DNA of 64,000 nucleotides from Myotis daubentonii (lineage: Eukaryota > Chordata > Mammalia > Chiroptera > Vespertilionidae): contig NC_081851.1 in assembly GCF_963259705.1 (NCBI RefSeq), positions 59,914,855-59,978,854 of the forward strand, written 5' to 3'. The notes beneath the pieces were generated by a model. It searched no databases and was not told the DNA's origin. It was given only the letters and a program-made list of their open reading frames with translations. Positions within the stretch are counted from its first letter, which is position 1; the number at the start of each line of letters is the position of its first letter. Of this stretch, positions 50,713-62,445 are shown piece after piece. Position numbers and translations under genes: made by a program.

Positions 50713-51003
50713 TAAAACAAGTATTTTTAATGTTAAATGATGATCTCTAGTGGCAGGCTTAGGGGTGAGTTTTTCTTTTTCTTTATTTGTCATATTTTCA
50801 ACAATGAACAAGTATTACTTTAATAAGCATGAAAAACAATTCAAGAAAAATAAATTATCTGAGAGCAATTCATATTAGTTTAATTGTATTTAGTGAAAAA
50901 GAGCCTATGAAATACAAGCTTGCTAATGCAAGCTACTGTTCACTCTGCTAACTTATGATGTTTCACATGAACAAGGGCAGATATCTATTCAAAATCAAGT
51001 TTT

Positions 51004-51228
51004 GGCCCTGGAGGGTGTGGCTTAATTGGTTGAATGTTGTCCTGTGCACCAAAAAGTTGCTGGTTCGATTCCCAATTAAGACAAATGCCCAGGTTTTGGG
51101 TTCGGTCCCTGGTCAGGGTGCATATGGAAGGCAACTGATTGAGGTTTCTCTCTCACATCAATCTTTCTCTCTTTCTCTCTCTCTGCTTTACTCTCTCTCT
51201 AAAAAAAAATCAGTAAAAACATTTTTTT
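51004..51228 (+). mobile_element. VES-related SINE, divergent subfamily
   Basis: GGCCCTGGAGGGTGTGGC, CTGTGCACCAAAAAGTTGC, GGTTCGATTCCC, then a TCTCTC-rich region and A-rich tail. Perfect 12-bp duplication AAATCAAGTTTT (50992-51003 and 51229-51240). The CACCAAAAAGTTGC segment differs from the other VES copies here and resembles the element at 23466. Confidence 0.92.
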
Positions 51229-51240
51229 AAATCAAGTTTT

Positions 51241-51950
51241 GTCAAGGTTATCAGGAAAAGCAAAAGTTCAAGATACACATTTTGAAAAATTTCATTAAAA
51301 AATTCTGTATTACTGATTTCTGATAACCTACCTATGAGTAAATTAGCTTTACCGAAATTTTTTCAGCCTACTCTCTCTTCTCCTTGCTCTCAGTAATAAT
51401 AATTAAGATAACCATCACTGATTGAGTGCTTTCATGGGCCAGGTCCTGCTCTGTTTTCCCTTATAATCCCCTCAACAGCCTTATGATCCCCTTAACAACC
51501 TTAAATTATTCCATTTTTACAGTTGAGGAAACTATGGCATAGATTAATTCACTTGCATGAATTGCTGACGGTTCAACCTCAAGAGTCCCAGTTGTTAACT
51601 TGACACAATATTGCTCATGGGTCATACTAGAATAGCTAATATTCATTGAGTGCTTAATATGTGCTAGGCTCTGTGTTGAGCATCTTATATGTATTAGCAC
51701 ACTTACTATTTGCAGCAGTCAAATAAGCGCCATTATTATAACCACTTTACAGAACAGGGGCTTGTGCCTTAGAAAGAATAAGTAACATACACAGGGGCAG
51801 GCAATAAATGGCAGGGCAAGAATTGTGCAACCTGAGTTCCTGTCCTAAAGAAGCATTTCAGGAGGTCATGTGACTCCATCACAATTGTGGAACCACCAGA
51901 GCCATGGTCATGGTCACAGGTACCTGATTATTCTTAAGAATTATATTATT
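51241..51950. repeat. Two adjacent MIR relics in unique sequence
   Basis: MIR-like antisense segments at about 51410-51560 (GTGCTTTCATGGGCCAGG...GTTGAGGAAACTATGG) and 51630-51830 (GAGTGCTTAATATGTGCTAGGC...). The rest is unique. Confidence 0.65.
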
Positions 51951-52168
51951 GCCCTAACCAGTTTTGCTCAGTGGATAGAGTGTCAGCCTGTGGACTGAAA
52001 GGTCCCAGGTTCGATTCTAGTCAAGGGTATGTACCTTGGTTGTGGGCACATCCCCAGTAGGGGGTGTGCAGGAGGCAGCTGATTGATGTTTCTCTCTTAT
52101 CGATGTTTCTAACTCTCTATTTCTCTCCCTTCCTCTCTGTAAAAAGTCAATAAAATATATTTTTTAAA
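51951..52168 (+). mobile_element. VES SINE
   Basis: GCCCTAACCAGTTTTGCTCAG, GGTCCCAGGTTCGATTC, CTTATCGATGTTTCTAAC, CAATAAAATAT tail. Approximate flanking duplication AAGAATTATATTATT / AAGGAATGATATTATT. Confidence 0.95.
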
Positions 52169-55100
52169 AGGAATGATATTATTTGTAGAAATAAATTAAC
52201 ATTGGAATTGCTTAAAAGATTTCCTGGAGAGCCTCTTACAATGACACCTTCAGGATAAACAAACCTGAGACCAACTTGCCTTTCCAACTCTATACCCCAC
52301 TGGGTAAGTCTCCAGGAAATATTATTTAATAATCTATAACCATTTTCCTCCATTGTGAAATTCAAAAATAAAATCCAAGCATATTTATAGAAACTATGGT
52401 ATGAAGACATAAGGATTGATTACTTCATTTAATGTAAAATAGCAATTCAATATTAGACATGGAGTAGAAATGTGAAATATAAAAATCATCATCAATTCAC
52501 TAGTTATTGATTTCTTTTAGCTATGTTCAAGAAAGTATCTGACAGCCTGTCTTTTAGAATATTTTATATGGATGCATGCAGAGATATTGATTGGCCATTG
52601 ACTTTTGTGGCTAGGGAGAAAGAGAGGGAAGAAAGGAAAACAGAAATAATATGAATTTTTAAAAAAAAAAACTAAGAAAGCTGGCTCTATTTCTTGGAGT
52701 TCTATTTTTAAACTGGCCTCTTTTCAGCATATTCTAGCTGCTATCCTGTAACATTTGAGAAGTGAAATCTTCCCATTGTTTTCCAGAGAAACTCTTCATT
52801 TTTAACAATGAGTCTTGACAGAGTTGTTAAGACCAAAGGAGAAATAATCTTTGGAGAGAGTCTAGGGGCAACCCAAAAATGTTTAAAATGTTCAAGATGA
52901 AGCAAACATTTGAAAAGGATGGAAAACCAACAGTTTCTTTGAAATTCAGCAGTATCAATTTCACTTAATTCCAGATTCTTAAAAAGGGTGGTGGCAAATT
53001 GGGAATTTATCTGAAGTTCCTACGACTGAACCAAAATGTTTATGTGTTCAGTTTATAGAATAGAGGCTCGATGCCACAGAGTACTCTTAACATTATCCCT
53101 AGCTTTGAGGAATTTAATAAAACAACTTTTACTGGAGAATTTGGACTTGAGAGAATTTTACACTCCCTTTAAGGAGTACAGTGATGATCTCAGATTACAG
53201 ATAAATATGTAGTCCTAACAAATTAAGGAATCAGTTTGAAGATGATGAGAATCCTCTATCATTTTGCTAAAAAGTGCCTCTATTGTCCATGGAATTTGCA
53301 CAATACTAATATTAATAAACATTTTTTTTAAATCTAGACCAAGATCTATTTTGGTGTATTTCATCATGGTGCCCAATGCTTTATTTTTCACTAAGTTAAC
53401 AAACTGTCTCAGCATGCACATTTAGGTAACAAGACCCAAGATTATCACTTTCCCATGAAAAGTTATGACTGAAATTTATGGACAGTGGAAGAGTGAGGCA
53501 GCAGTTAAGTATAAATTTTATAAATCATAAAATTACGGTCGCTTTTTAATATATCCGTATCATTTTATCTTAATAAACTTTGCTCATGTGACTTTCACAT
53601 TAGGCATAATGGGATAGAGCCTTGGGTGGTATTAGAATTTCCAGCATATTATTTGTTGGAACAATAATTCTAGGATCTGTGTGATGTCTCTTTCAACTAG
53701 CATGTCTTCTAGTACAAGACGATAAGTCATAAGTTTTGAGACTAAAGCTGGTCATTGGTTGCTAAAAGGAGGGAGACCAAAAAAAGAATTTGTATCTATT
53801 TTGCACTGGAAAAAAAATGAATTAATTACCATTCCGTTTCCAAAGTAAACAGAGAAAATAAAATAGGGCAAGGTTTTATGGGAACCCCACCACTACTCCA
53901 GTGCTCTGTGAAACTCCCCTGGTTTCCCTGGAGAACAGCAGGATTTAAGCTGTTCCCGCCTCTTGCCCTGCTTGAAGCAATGATTTCAATTACCACTTGA
54001 TAATGCAAAGAGATCAGTGCACAGATGATAAGGCCTCCTGGAGAATGACTTTGGTTTAGCTACTTTAGCAACTCTCCTCTGTGGAGTTTATTTAAATTAC
54101 AGAATAGCACCATTCAGGCTGGTCAGGCTCTGCTCCCTAACAGGAGCTCCAGGGAAAGTATGACTCCAGTCCCCTCTGTGTGTCTAGCTGATGTGGTGAG
54201 AGGGAGGGAACCTGGCAGAGCTGGGGCAGAAAAGCTGAACAGTAGTTTCATGCCCCTTGCTTCGTTGAGTTTAAGCCTCTATACTGGATACCCCGTTATA
54301 TGGGATGTGATCCAAGCTACATATGAGAGTGAATTTGAGGGTATGGCCTGTCACTCCATCACATATTTTCTGTCTCCACCTCCACCATCTACCAACTGCC
54401 CCTTTGGTTACTGGGTGAACAGGCAAGTAAGGACTACAAAGTAAACCACTCCTTTTCAATGAATAATAACTGTTTCTAACATTTTATAGTTATAGTCCTT
54501 TGCAAAAATTATTTTGCATGCATTATATCATATGATCTTTGAAACCATCCGTGAAGTTTTATTTTTCACACTTGATGAATGATGACACCCATTATTTGAT
54601 CATCACAACACTGTGAACATCCAAATCACTGTGAAATGAATTTGATTCTCCCCATTGAATAGACAGTAACGTCGATGTTTAGGAAGATGCCAGAACTGGC
54701 CAAAACACCTCAGCTAGACAGTGGCAGAGCCAAGTTAGGAGCTCAAGACACCAGAGTCCCAGTTTGACATTTCAACAAAGGAAACATCAGATTCAAGTCA
54801 TGATTCATTTCCTTTTCCATGACCAATGAGCACAGAACCTAGAACAAATTCCCAGACAAATCCATGCCCAAAGTCTCTCACCAATCATCTAAAAATGGTG
54901 TGAAATATTGTTAGAAATAATATGAAAAGCAGCCCATCTTATCCTATTTGGAATGTTAATTGGACAGGGGAGTCGATTTGGGTCACTATGGAAACTGACT
55001 AGAATACATGCAAGGCTTTTCGCTGACTGCCCCTTTGTTTCCCTAACTCCAAACCACCAAGCGACTCACCAAATCAGTTTGTGAAGAGAATAAGAAGCTT

Positions 55101-55694
55101 TAAATGGTCCAGGAATTTAAACCAAATGACGCAAAGCAACCCATGGCAAGCCTATCTTTCCTTGCAAGTGGTGACAAATCAATGCCAACCAGGGTGCTGG
55201 GTAATGCCCACCGTAGAGAGAGCAGTTGATGCAAGAGCAGCAGGCATAACCTACAATTATAGCCCTTTCCTTTCCTTTTAAAATAAATTCTGTGAAGGAA
55301 ATGCTGCCTCTGACATTGTCATAAGATTCTATACTTTGGGAAAAAGAAACCAGCCAAGGAAGCCAGGCCTGAGGTAACAGCCCTCAGAAGTGCTTAGCAT
55401 GTCAAAGCATATCCATGGCTCTGGACCCTGGAGGGGGCAGGGAGCATTCTGAGGGAACCTGAGGGGAGGGCTGGATTGAGCTGCAGTAGAGCTGACAGAC
55501 ACAGCAATGGCACTTAGCTTTGATGTCCTTGTTTTTTTACTGTCTTCTGGCATGCGACACCCTGATTTCTGTCTGACAGGACCAGCAAAATTTGAAATTC
55601 CTTATTGAAAACCCTGAATAGTCTCACAACCTTTTCTTACCCAAAGAGACTGCCTTTTAAAAAACTAGGATTTATCCTGAAATTTGTTCTTTAT
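52169..55694. other. Unique intronic sequence
   Basis: About 3.5 kb of unique sequence with a MIR at 54590-54760; nothing else recognised. Confidence 0.5.
54590..54760 (-). repeat. MIR SINE
   Basis: Antisense MIR order seen: TCCCCATTGAATAGACAG, CAGCTAGACAGTGGCAGAGCC, and AGCTCAAGACACCAGAGTCC. Confidence 0.65.
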
Positions 55695-55720
55695 TTTTAA
55701 GTACTAGCTTTATTAAGATA

Positions 55721-56271
55721 CTAGTGGCCCGGTGCATGAAATTTGGTAGGGTCCCTAGGCGTGGCTGGAGATTAGGGCCAATTGGGGCCTTACGGCTGCC
55801 GGCCAGGGCCTTCCTTCCCCTAGCTTCTGGCTGCTGGCTGGGGCCTTCCTTCATTCCTCGTCGCCCCCTGTGTTCCACGCCACCCACTGGTGGTCAGCAC
55901 ACATCATAGCAAGCGATCAAACTCCCGGTCAGTCGAACTCCTGAGGGGACAATTTGCATATTAGCCTTTTATTATGGTGTAACAACCAGTCACTATGACA
56001 TGCACTGACCACCAGGGGGAATCAGTTAAACACAGGAGCTGCCCCCAGCCTGCAGGCCCCAGACCAGCCAAGGCGGATGCCAGTGGGGGCCCTGGATCAC
56101 CCTGCTGGTCACCCTGCAAAGGGAGGCGACCGCAGCAGCAGTGAGGGGTGGGGCTGGCGGGCGAGCAGGCTGACACCACCCTCCAATCATCCCACCGGTT
56201 TCCCCACAGATCAGCCCTGATCACTAGGTAGGCCTAGGGACCCTACCCATGTACAAATTTCATGCATCGGA
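55721..56271. mobile_element. Head-to-head pair of non-autonomous Helitrons
   Basis: The left half (55721 to about 55977) is a minus-oriented Helitron: CTAGTGGCCCGGTGCATGAAAT at the edge and GACAATTTGCATATTAGCC...TTTTATTAT at the centre. The right half (about 55977-56271) is plus-oriented and ends CAAATTTCATGCATCGGA, lacking the canonical terminal CTAG. The outer arms form an inverted repeat (GGTGCATGAAATTT / GGGTCCCTAGG and its complement). The unit interrupts the old L1 at an A/T junction. Confidence 0.85.
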
Positions 56272-56587
56272 TAATTAACATACCATAGAATTCACCCGAA
56301 AATATGCAACCCAGTGGGGTTTTAGTGTATTCTCAGAATTGTGCAACCATCACTACAATCAACTTTAGAATATTTTTAACACCCCAAAATGAAATCCCAT
56401 TTCCCATTAGCAGTCAACCCTATTAATTCCCCAACCCTCAGCTCTAGGCAACCATTGAGCTACTTTCTGTCTCTATGGATTTGCCTATTCTGGACTTTTC
56501 ATATAAATGGAATTAGACAATATGTGAAATTTTGTGTCTGGCTTCTTTAACGTAGCATTCTGTTTTTAAGGTTCATCCATGTTATAG

Positions 56588-57334
56588 TGTCAGGAGGAAA
56601 AATAATTTTCCCTCTACCCTTCAGAGTTCTTGGCTGAGACAATGTGATAAAAATTGAATTAACAAGACCAAAACAAATTAACATGTATACTTCATGTGCA
56701 TATGGGAGATACTTGGGGAAAAAAATGTGTCATTCTCTGAAATGACTTAAATATCTTAACAGGAAAGAGGGATGGGGTATCTGGCCTCTTAAGGAAGAGA
56801 AAATGGTTTTGGGGAAAGATGAATAGGCCCCTAGAACCATGGTTGGCAAACTGCGGCTCGCAAGCCACATGCGGCTCTTTGGCCCCTTGAGTATGGCTCT
56901 TCCTAAGCCTTAGGAGTACCCTAAGTTAATAACAATATATCTACCTATATAGTTTAAGTTTAAAAAATTTGGCTCTCAAAAGAAATTTCAATCGTTGTGC
57001 TGTTGATATTTGGCTCTGTTGACTAATGAGTTTGCCTACCACTGCCCTAGAAGAATAGATGAGACATATGACAGTTTGTGACAAAGTTTGCCTGGATCTG
57101 GTATGGACTTCTAGTCTCCTCTCCTGTGATAAGAGTTAATCTTCCCTGGCTGATGGAACTCCTGAGAGGGGATTTTATAACAGTGGAGTTCCTTTTGGAG
57201 GTTCTGTCTTTAGGCAGATAAGGGGAAGTTCAGAGAAAGCCTTTTCTTGCATCAGCTGTTTTTCAAGTGCCTATAGCTCAAAATAAATATACTGAGATGG
57301 CATAGTCTGGGGTAGCGTATTATACTGTCCTTCA
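56588..57334. mobile_element. Solo LTR, unassigned retroviral family
   Basis: The block starts TGTCAGGAGG and ends TGTCCTTCA, the TG...CA ends of an LTR. It sits within the L1 text with 4-bp flanks ATAG/GTAG. Its length without the nested hAT is about 530 bp. An AATAAA lies near the end (CTCAAAATAAATATACTGAG). No viral coding region is attached. Family not recognised; call rests on the ends, the flanks and the clean L1 interruption. Confidence 0.7.
56837..57044. mobile_element. Non-autonomous hAT element (bat nhAT type)
   Basis: CCATGGTTGGCAAACTGCGG...GTTTGCCTACCACTG ends, GAGCCA-rich interior (CGGCTCGCAAGCCACATGCGG; TTGGCTCTCAAAAG). Exact 8-bp duplication CCCTAGAA at 56829-56836 and 57045-57052. 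Inserted within the solo LTR. Confidence 0.92.
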
Positions 57335-58479
57335 GTAGCATGTATCAGAATCTCATTCCTCTTTATTGCTGAATAATATTCTATCATATGGACATATCAC
57401 ATTTTGTTTATCTGTTATCAGTTGATGGACATTTAGGTTGTTTCCCCCTTTTGGCTGTTTTGAATAATGCTGCTATGAACATTCATGTACGAGAGTTTGT
57501 GTGAACATATGTTTTTAAATCTCTTCGGTATATACCTGGAAGTGGAATTGCTGGGTTATATGGTAACTCTATTTTTCAACTCTTGAGAAACTGCTAGACT
57601 TTCCCAAAGCTATTGTACCATTTTACATTCCCACCAGCAATTCTTCCACATTCTCTACATCACTTGCTACTATCTGCCTTTTTGACTCTGGCTACCCTAA
57701 TGGGTACAGATTGATATCTCATTGTGGATTTGACTTGCATTTCCCTGATGACTAATGATGTTAAGCATCTTTCCATGTCCTTGTTAGCCATATGTTTATC
57801 TTCCTTGGAAAAGCATCTGTTCAGATTCTTTGCCAGTGTTTTAGTTGATTTATTTGTCTTTTTGAGTCATAGGAGTTTACCTTGAAGCTTTTAACATCAG
57901 GTGTACTGGGGATTAAGTTTGAAACTTGCCTTACCTGATGACATCATTCTGTGGTCAGAGAAGTTACCAGATCTTCTTCCTTTGTATGCGGTCAGCCCTG
58001 AGTCACTTCTCTCTTGAGTCTGAGTGCGGTGGGAAAAGTTTCCACTTCCCTGGACATGGCCTTTCACTGACATGGCTCAGAGGCTCTCTGAGAGGGGGAA
58101 GGTATATGGCATTGCTGTCTTCTGTGGCCATTGAAACCCTTAGTGTTTTCAGTCTCCAAATAGAACCTCACTTGTGTGAAATCCTCTCACCAGAGTTCCT
58201 ATCACTCTGTTATGAAGGAAATCCCTCTGTATGAATGTGAAGTCTGTTGCCTGAATGCCATAGGTAGTTTTCTCACCTGTTGTCTGCAGAGACCAGTATT
58301 TCCTAAGAGAAGAAACAAAATCTTTAAGTGTTCTATATAATCCTGAGAAGAGCATCAGTGAAGGACAAACCAGTATTTCTCCTATGTTTCAGCCTAGATT
58401 GCTAATTTAGTTTTGACATCCTCACACTCTACCTATTCTTTATTTAATACATTCTTTTAAACATCAGGCCATATATCCT

Positions 58480-58660
58480 GGCTCTCCATTAGCCAGTCTC
58501 CTGGCTTCATATTACAATCACCTGGAAAACTTTTAAAAACTATATTCATGTTGGGGCCCCACAACCAAAAAGTTTGATTTCACTGATCTGGCATTTACAG
58601 ATTTCAAAGTGCCACTCGTGATTCTAATATGCAAATGGTTCCAAAACCTAAGCCCAACTA
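58480..58660. repeat. MER5-like hAT relic
   Basis: ATTACAATCACCTGGAAAAC...TTGGGGCCCCACAACC...GGCATTTACAGATTTC matches the MER5 style. Confidence 0.45.
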
Positions 58661-58714
58661 TTACCAGCCTCTTAATTCATTTTCTCACGTAAGAACCCAC
58701 TGCCCTCTCCAGGG

Positions 58715-58866
58715 AAGCACTTCTCAGACTTTAACAGGCACAGGCATCATCCCGGGATCTGGTTTAACAGGCACAGGCATCATCCCGGAATCTGGTTAAA
58801 ATGCAGAGCTGATTTGGTGGCTGTGGGGTGGGCCCTGAGATTCTGGAATTCTAACAAGCCACCTGC
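58715..58866. repeat. MER5A-like relic with 33-bp tandem duplication
   Basis: CACTTCTCAGACTTTAACAGG...GATTCTGGAATTCTAACAAGCC is MER5A-like. A 33-bp unit (58730-58762) is repeated directly at 58763-58795 with one mismatch. Confidence 0.7.
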
Positions 58867-59139
58867 TCAAAGCCTCAGAGTTGGTGAGCCTAACAGGACC
58901 TTTATCTCTTCAAGGATTTAACTCTTTAAGACTGCCATCATGGAATCTAGCGTGTGCTATCCTCCGTTTAAAAATAGAATTGAAAATCTATCGTGGTCCA
59001 TTCAGGCAGTCTTTGTTAACATAACGGTAGAACGATAAACCTCCATATTAATTTAAAATAATGATCCAGTTCCTTTAAAATGGCCATAAAAACACTGCAC
59101 AGCTGAATGAGTAGGTGACCTGTGGGCCACATAATGGAA

Positions 59140-59290
59140 AGCTATTGGTCTCTGGAGCCAGCCACAGGCGTCTCACTTTGTAATCTTGGAAATCACTTAA
59201 TTTCTGAGCCACTGTTTCCTCCATCAATTTCAAGTAGTAGAAGGTATTTCTAGGGGTGTTAGAAAGACGGATGAAATCAGAAATGCAAAG
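59140..59290 (+). repeat. MIR SINE fragment
   Basis: GTCTCTGGAGCCAGCCACAGG...TGTAATCTTGGAAATCACTTAA follows the sense MIR order. Confidence 0.6.
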
Positions 59291-61376
59291 CGCCCATCAG
59301 TCCATGGACCTCTGAGTATGCCTAAAGAGAGGCTGAATCTTAAAAATAAAATAAAATTTAAAAGAGCCATTGCAGTCTCTAAATATGTGAATTTTCACTA
59401 AAATGTTTTGCATGAGGGTTTAGAAAGATTCTCTTCTGCTTAATCCTCCAACTCGTCTTTTTCTCACTTCTGCCAACATTAAGGTCAATCTTGGGGAAAA
59501 GAAACCACCGAAGGACAAATTGAAGCTGAAACTGGAAAAAAAAATTAAAAGATTGCTGCAACTTTAGCTTAATGAGAGACCACAACATATTTTGAAAAGA
59601 TTTTTCTTTGTTAGTCAACACAAATAAAACCACCTCTTTCCCTCTCGCCACCTGCCTGAGTTACCACTCGATGGAAGAAAGCCTAGATAGAATGTTTTAA
59701 GGTGCTTAGGTCTTTTGAGACCCATCAGGTAAAAGAGAGGTTGAGAAGTAGAGTGTAGATATTGGTTTACTATCATCAAAGGAAAGGCACTGCAAAAATA
59801 AAAATTAGAAAATGACCTGTATGTTTCCACTAAATAACTTGATCTTTCTTAACCAAATTCTTTTCTACCCCAGAAATGGAACCAAAAAATATTTCCATTA
59901 AAATTCTGGCCACAACAAGAAAGTACTTACTGTATTGTAACTGACTTGCTAGTTTCCAGAAAACATAATTTTTTATACTACACACTGTTCACCTTCAGAG
60001 ATATATTTAAAAAAAAAAATCAAGTCAGAAGTTTTTCTTCCCTTTATCATAGTAATTAGGAAAAAGTATTCTATGTGTTCCTTACCAGTGTGATAAGAAT
60101 GCAAGAATTGTCTTTGGTTGAAGCGCTGTCTTCCTCACTGGTCTAGTCTTGTTTAGATTAACCTTTCAGTTTAAAAAAATAGCAAACACTATCTGACTAC
60201 TTCCTATTGGTTCACAGAACAAAAGAAAAGACAAGGTGAATCTGTGTTCTCAGGGAGGGTTCCTGTGACAGTGCAAAAGCCCTGTGCAGATGGGATTGGT
60301 GTGGCAATGCAGGCACATTAATAGGTCCCTGCAGACCTCGCGGGTGCTTAGATTTGTTCCTCCACTGCAGCACTGTGAGGAACAAAGGGGTGGAACAGAG
60401 GCGTGCTTCTGCTCTTTACCAAGACGGTGTAATGGAGTCTTCACTAAATCAGCCCCTCTCAGCTAACTTCCCCTGTGACGGAAGAAGGGGTGGCAGTTTC
60501 TTTTGTACATTAGTCTTGGAAAGTGAGCAAAAGACATCCCTGTAAAATATATGTGACTTTATTTTACCTTTGCTATCCTTGCTGAGGGAAGAAATAGTTC
60601 TGTTCTGAAGCCAAAGGTGGACATTACCTATCCCTTTTGATGTTTGCCTGCCTCGAGGACTAATTCATAAGGACTGGCTTCATCCTGCCTCTTTAAATTG
60701 ATTGGCATGTCCTTTAATAATCACTTCAATTAATCGCTTTACTGTGCAAGTAGAAAAAAAATCAATATAAAATGTAATGGTTCCTCCTGCCAGGGGCCCT
60801 ATTGATTGTGTAACTAATGATTTTGAAATGATATGCCATTATGCAAATCCCATCTGTTTTAGGGACCTTTGCCAGGCAGCCACAGAGGAACTGTGTTCTT
60901 TTGCTTCATCTTTGATTTTCCAGTGTCACAGTTATCAAATACTGAAATAATTTTTAAGGATTATGACCCTAGTGAATAGTGATGCTGTAATGATAAATTG
61001 TAAGTGCTTATTTTATTATACAAATTGTGTGGGTCCCTATATCTCTCACACTCATCAGCTACTCAGTCTATCCCAAACCAAATAATGTCCATGCCATTAA
61101 GGCTGTGTGGCTGTATAAATGCATTGTTTTAAAAACGTTAGTCAGAAATGTTTTGGCCAGTGTTACTGAAAAAAAATAATAAAAAACCAAACACACAACA
61201 TATTTTCAAAGACAAGTGTATAGGAGCTCTGAGTAAGGTGTAATACATGAAAACTAACATTAATTTTCAGAGTCATCAAGGCTTATGGGAAGTTGAGTTT
61301 GCATAATATTAGCATTTGCCCCACCTGCCTGTCAGTTACTCACAACCAGAAGACCACAAGGCCAGAAGCACTAAAG

Positions 61377-61588
61377 CAGCGGTTCTCAACCTGTGGGTCG
61401 AGACCCCTTTGGCGGTCGAACGACCCTTTCACAGGGGTCGCCTAAGACCATCCTGCATATCAGATATTTACATTACGATTCATAACAGTAGCAACACTAC
61501 GGTTATGAAGTCGCAACGAAAATAATGTTATGGTCGGGTCACCACATGAGGAACTGTATTTAAAGGGCCAGGAGGTTGAGAACCACTG
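61377..61588 (+). mobile_element. SPIN-like non-autonomous hAT element
   Basis: CAGCGGTTCTCAACCTGTGG...GGTTGAGAACCACTG; same length and interior as the copies at 22362 and 50017. Flanking 8-bp sequences do not match clearly. Confidence 0.9.
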
Positions 61589-62364
61589 CAAAGGATGGGT
61601 TACAGGAAGAATTCTTAACGAAATGCCTTGGTATGTCAGTGGGTTGGAAAGTAGGGTAAATGGTGTATTCTGTGAAAGTTGAAACTCAGCTTTGGGAGGG
61701 ATGGGAATAGCTGTAACATCATAATTCCTCACCCCTCACTTTTCAAGACAGCTGTGGAAAGGCTTCAGCTCCCTCTTTGGAAAGACAAAGCATGAGCAAC
61801 TTCCCTTGTCATCTTGGTAGGGAATCTGACTAACCTGAGTAGAGTTTAATTCTAGGGCATTGGGTGGGGTAAAATAAAGGACTTTATCTTTTCTTTTGCG
61901 GTGCTTTTATACATTTATTATTTCCATAAAATCTGATATTGATAATATTATGTTTGGGAAATACAGTAAAGTACCAAGAAGACAAAAATATAAGCCATAA
62001 GCCTAACACTCAGAGATAAGCTCTGTTAAAATTTTGATGTGATTGATTGATTTGTTCTAAAGGGGGATTTCCATAGCACAGCCCAGATGGTTCTACAGTT
62101 AAGGCATTGACTAAATAAATATATTTTTCTTTTCTTACTATTGTGGTCCGTGTTCTTCTGCTTTTTCTTTTCATGATGAAGATAAACTTGCTAGTAGTGA
62201 GTGCTCTGTTTTGCCTGAAATAACTCTGTGGCCCCCGCCAGGGGAGCTGCGCCTTGGGTGACCCTCTCTGATCTTTCAGAACTATCCCATGCTCATTCTC
62301 TAAGGAAAAATTCACAGTTCAGAAGTTTCTCAATTGCTGTTTGACTGGAAGTGCAGCTCATTAA
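61589..62364. other. Unique intronic sequence upstream of exon A
   Basis: No repeat or gene recognised. The minus-strand frame at 62010-62315 is not supported. Confidence 0.5.
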
Positions 62365-62445
62365 CCTGCTTTCCTCTTCTTTATGTGCCTTCTCTTCTCT
62401 CTCCTCTTGCCCTTGTTCGTCAATTTCTATTCTTCTCTGTTTCAG
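62365..62445 (+). promoter_or_regulatory. Long polypyrimidine tract and 3' splice site of exon A
   Basis: About 80 nt of nearly continuous C/T before the exon A acceptor, with repeated TTCT and CTCTCT elements and a final TTCTCTGTTTCAG. It is far longer than a minimal acceptor. TTCT/CTCTCT are the known binding motifs of PTBP1, a repressor of muscle and neuronal exons. The splice-site role is seen directly; PTB regulation is inference. Confidence 0.7.

Larger units (their letters stand above)
55695..57885 (-). mobile_element. Old L1 3' end, interrupted by later insertions
   Basis: Antisense L1 3'-end text is found in three pieces: about 55695-55720 (GCTTTATTAAGATA), 56272-56587 (GAATTCACCCGAAAATATGC...CTATGGATTTGCCTATTCTGG...GGTTCATCCATG) and 57335-57885 (GTAGCATGTATCAG...CCCTGATGACTAATGATG). 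The pieces are contiguous in the L1 consensus as I remember it. The interruptions are a Helitron pair and a solo LTR. Confidence 0.85.
57886..61376. other. Unique intronic sequence
   Basis: Holds MER5-like relics (58480-58660; 58715-58866), a MIR (59140-59290) and a repeat-free AT-rich stretch (60540-61320). Short frames, including 57926-58234, have no recognisable domain. Confidence 0.5.
1..62445 (+). other. SLC8A1: 3' part of the long SLC8A1 intron upstream of exon A
   Basis: Everything left of exon A lacks recognisable exons and consists of unique AT-rich sequence, old mammalian repeats and bat-specific transposons. In mammals the intron between the large second exon and exon A is very long (recalled as over 100 kb), so the whole stretch fits inside it. 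The + strand is the sense strand. No exon of another gene was recognised on either strand. Confidence 0.9.
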
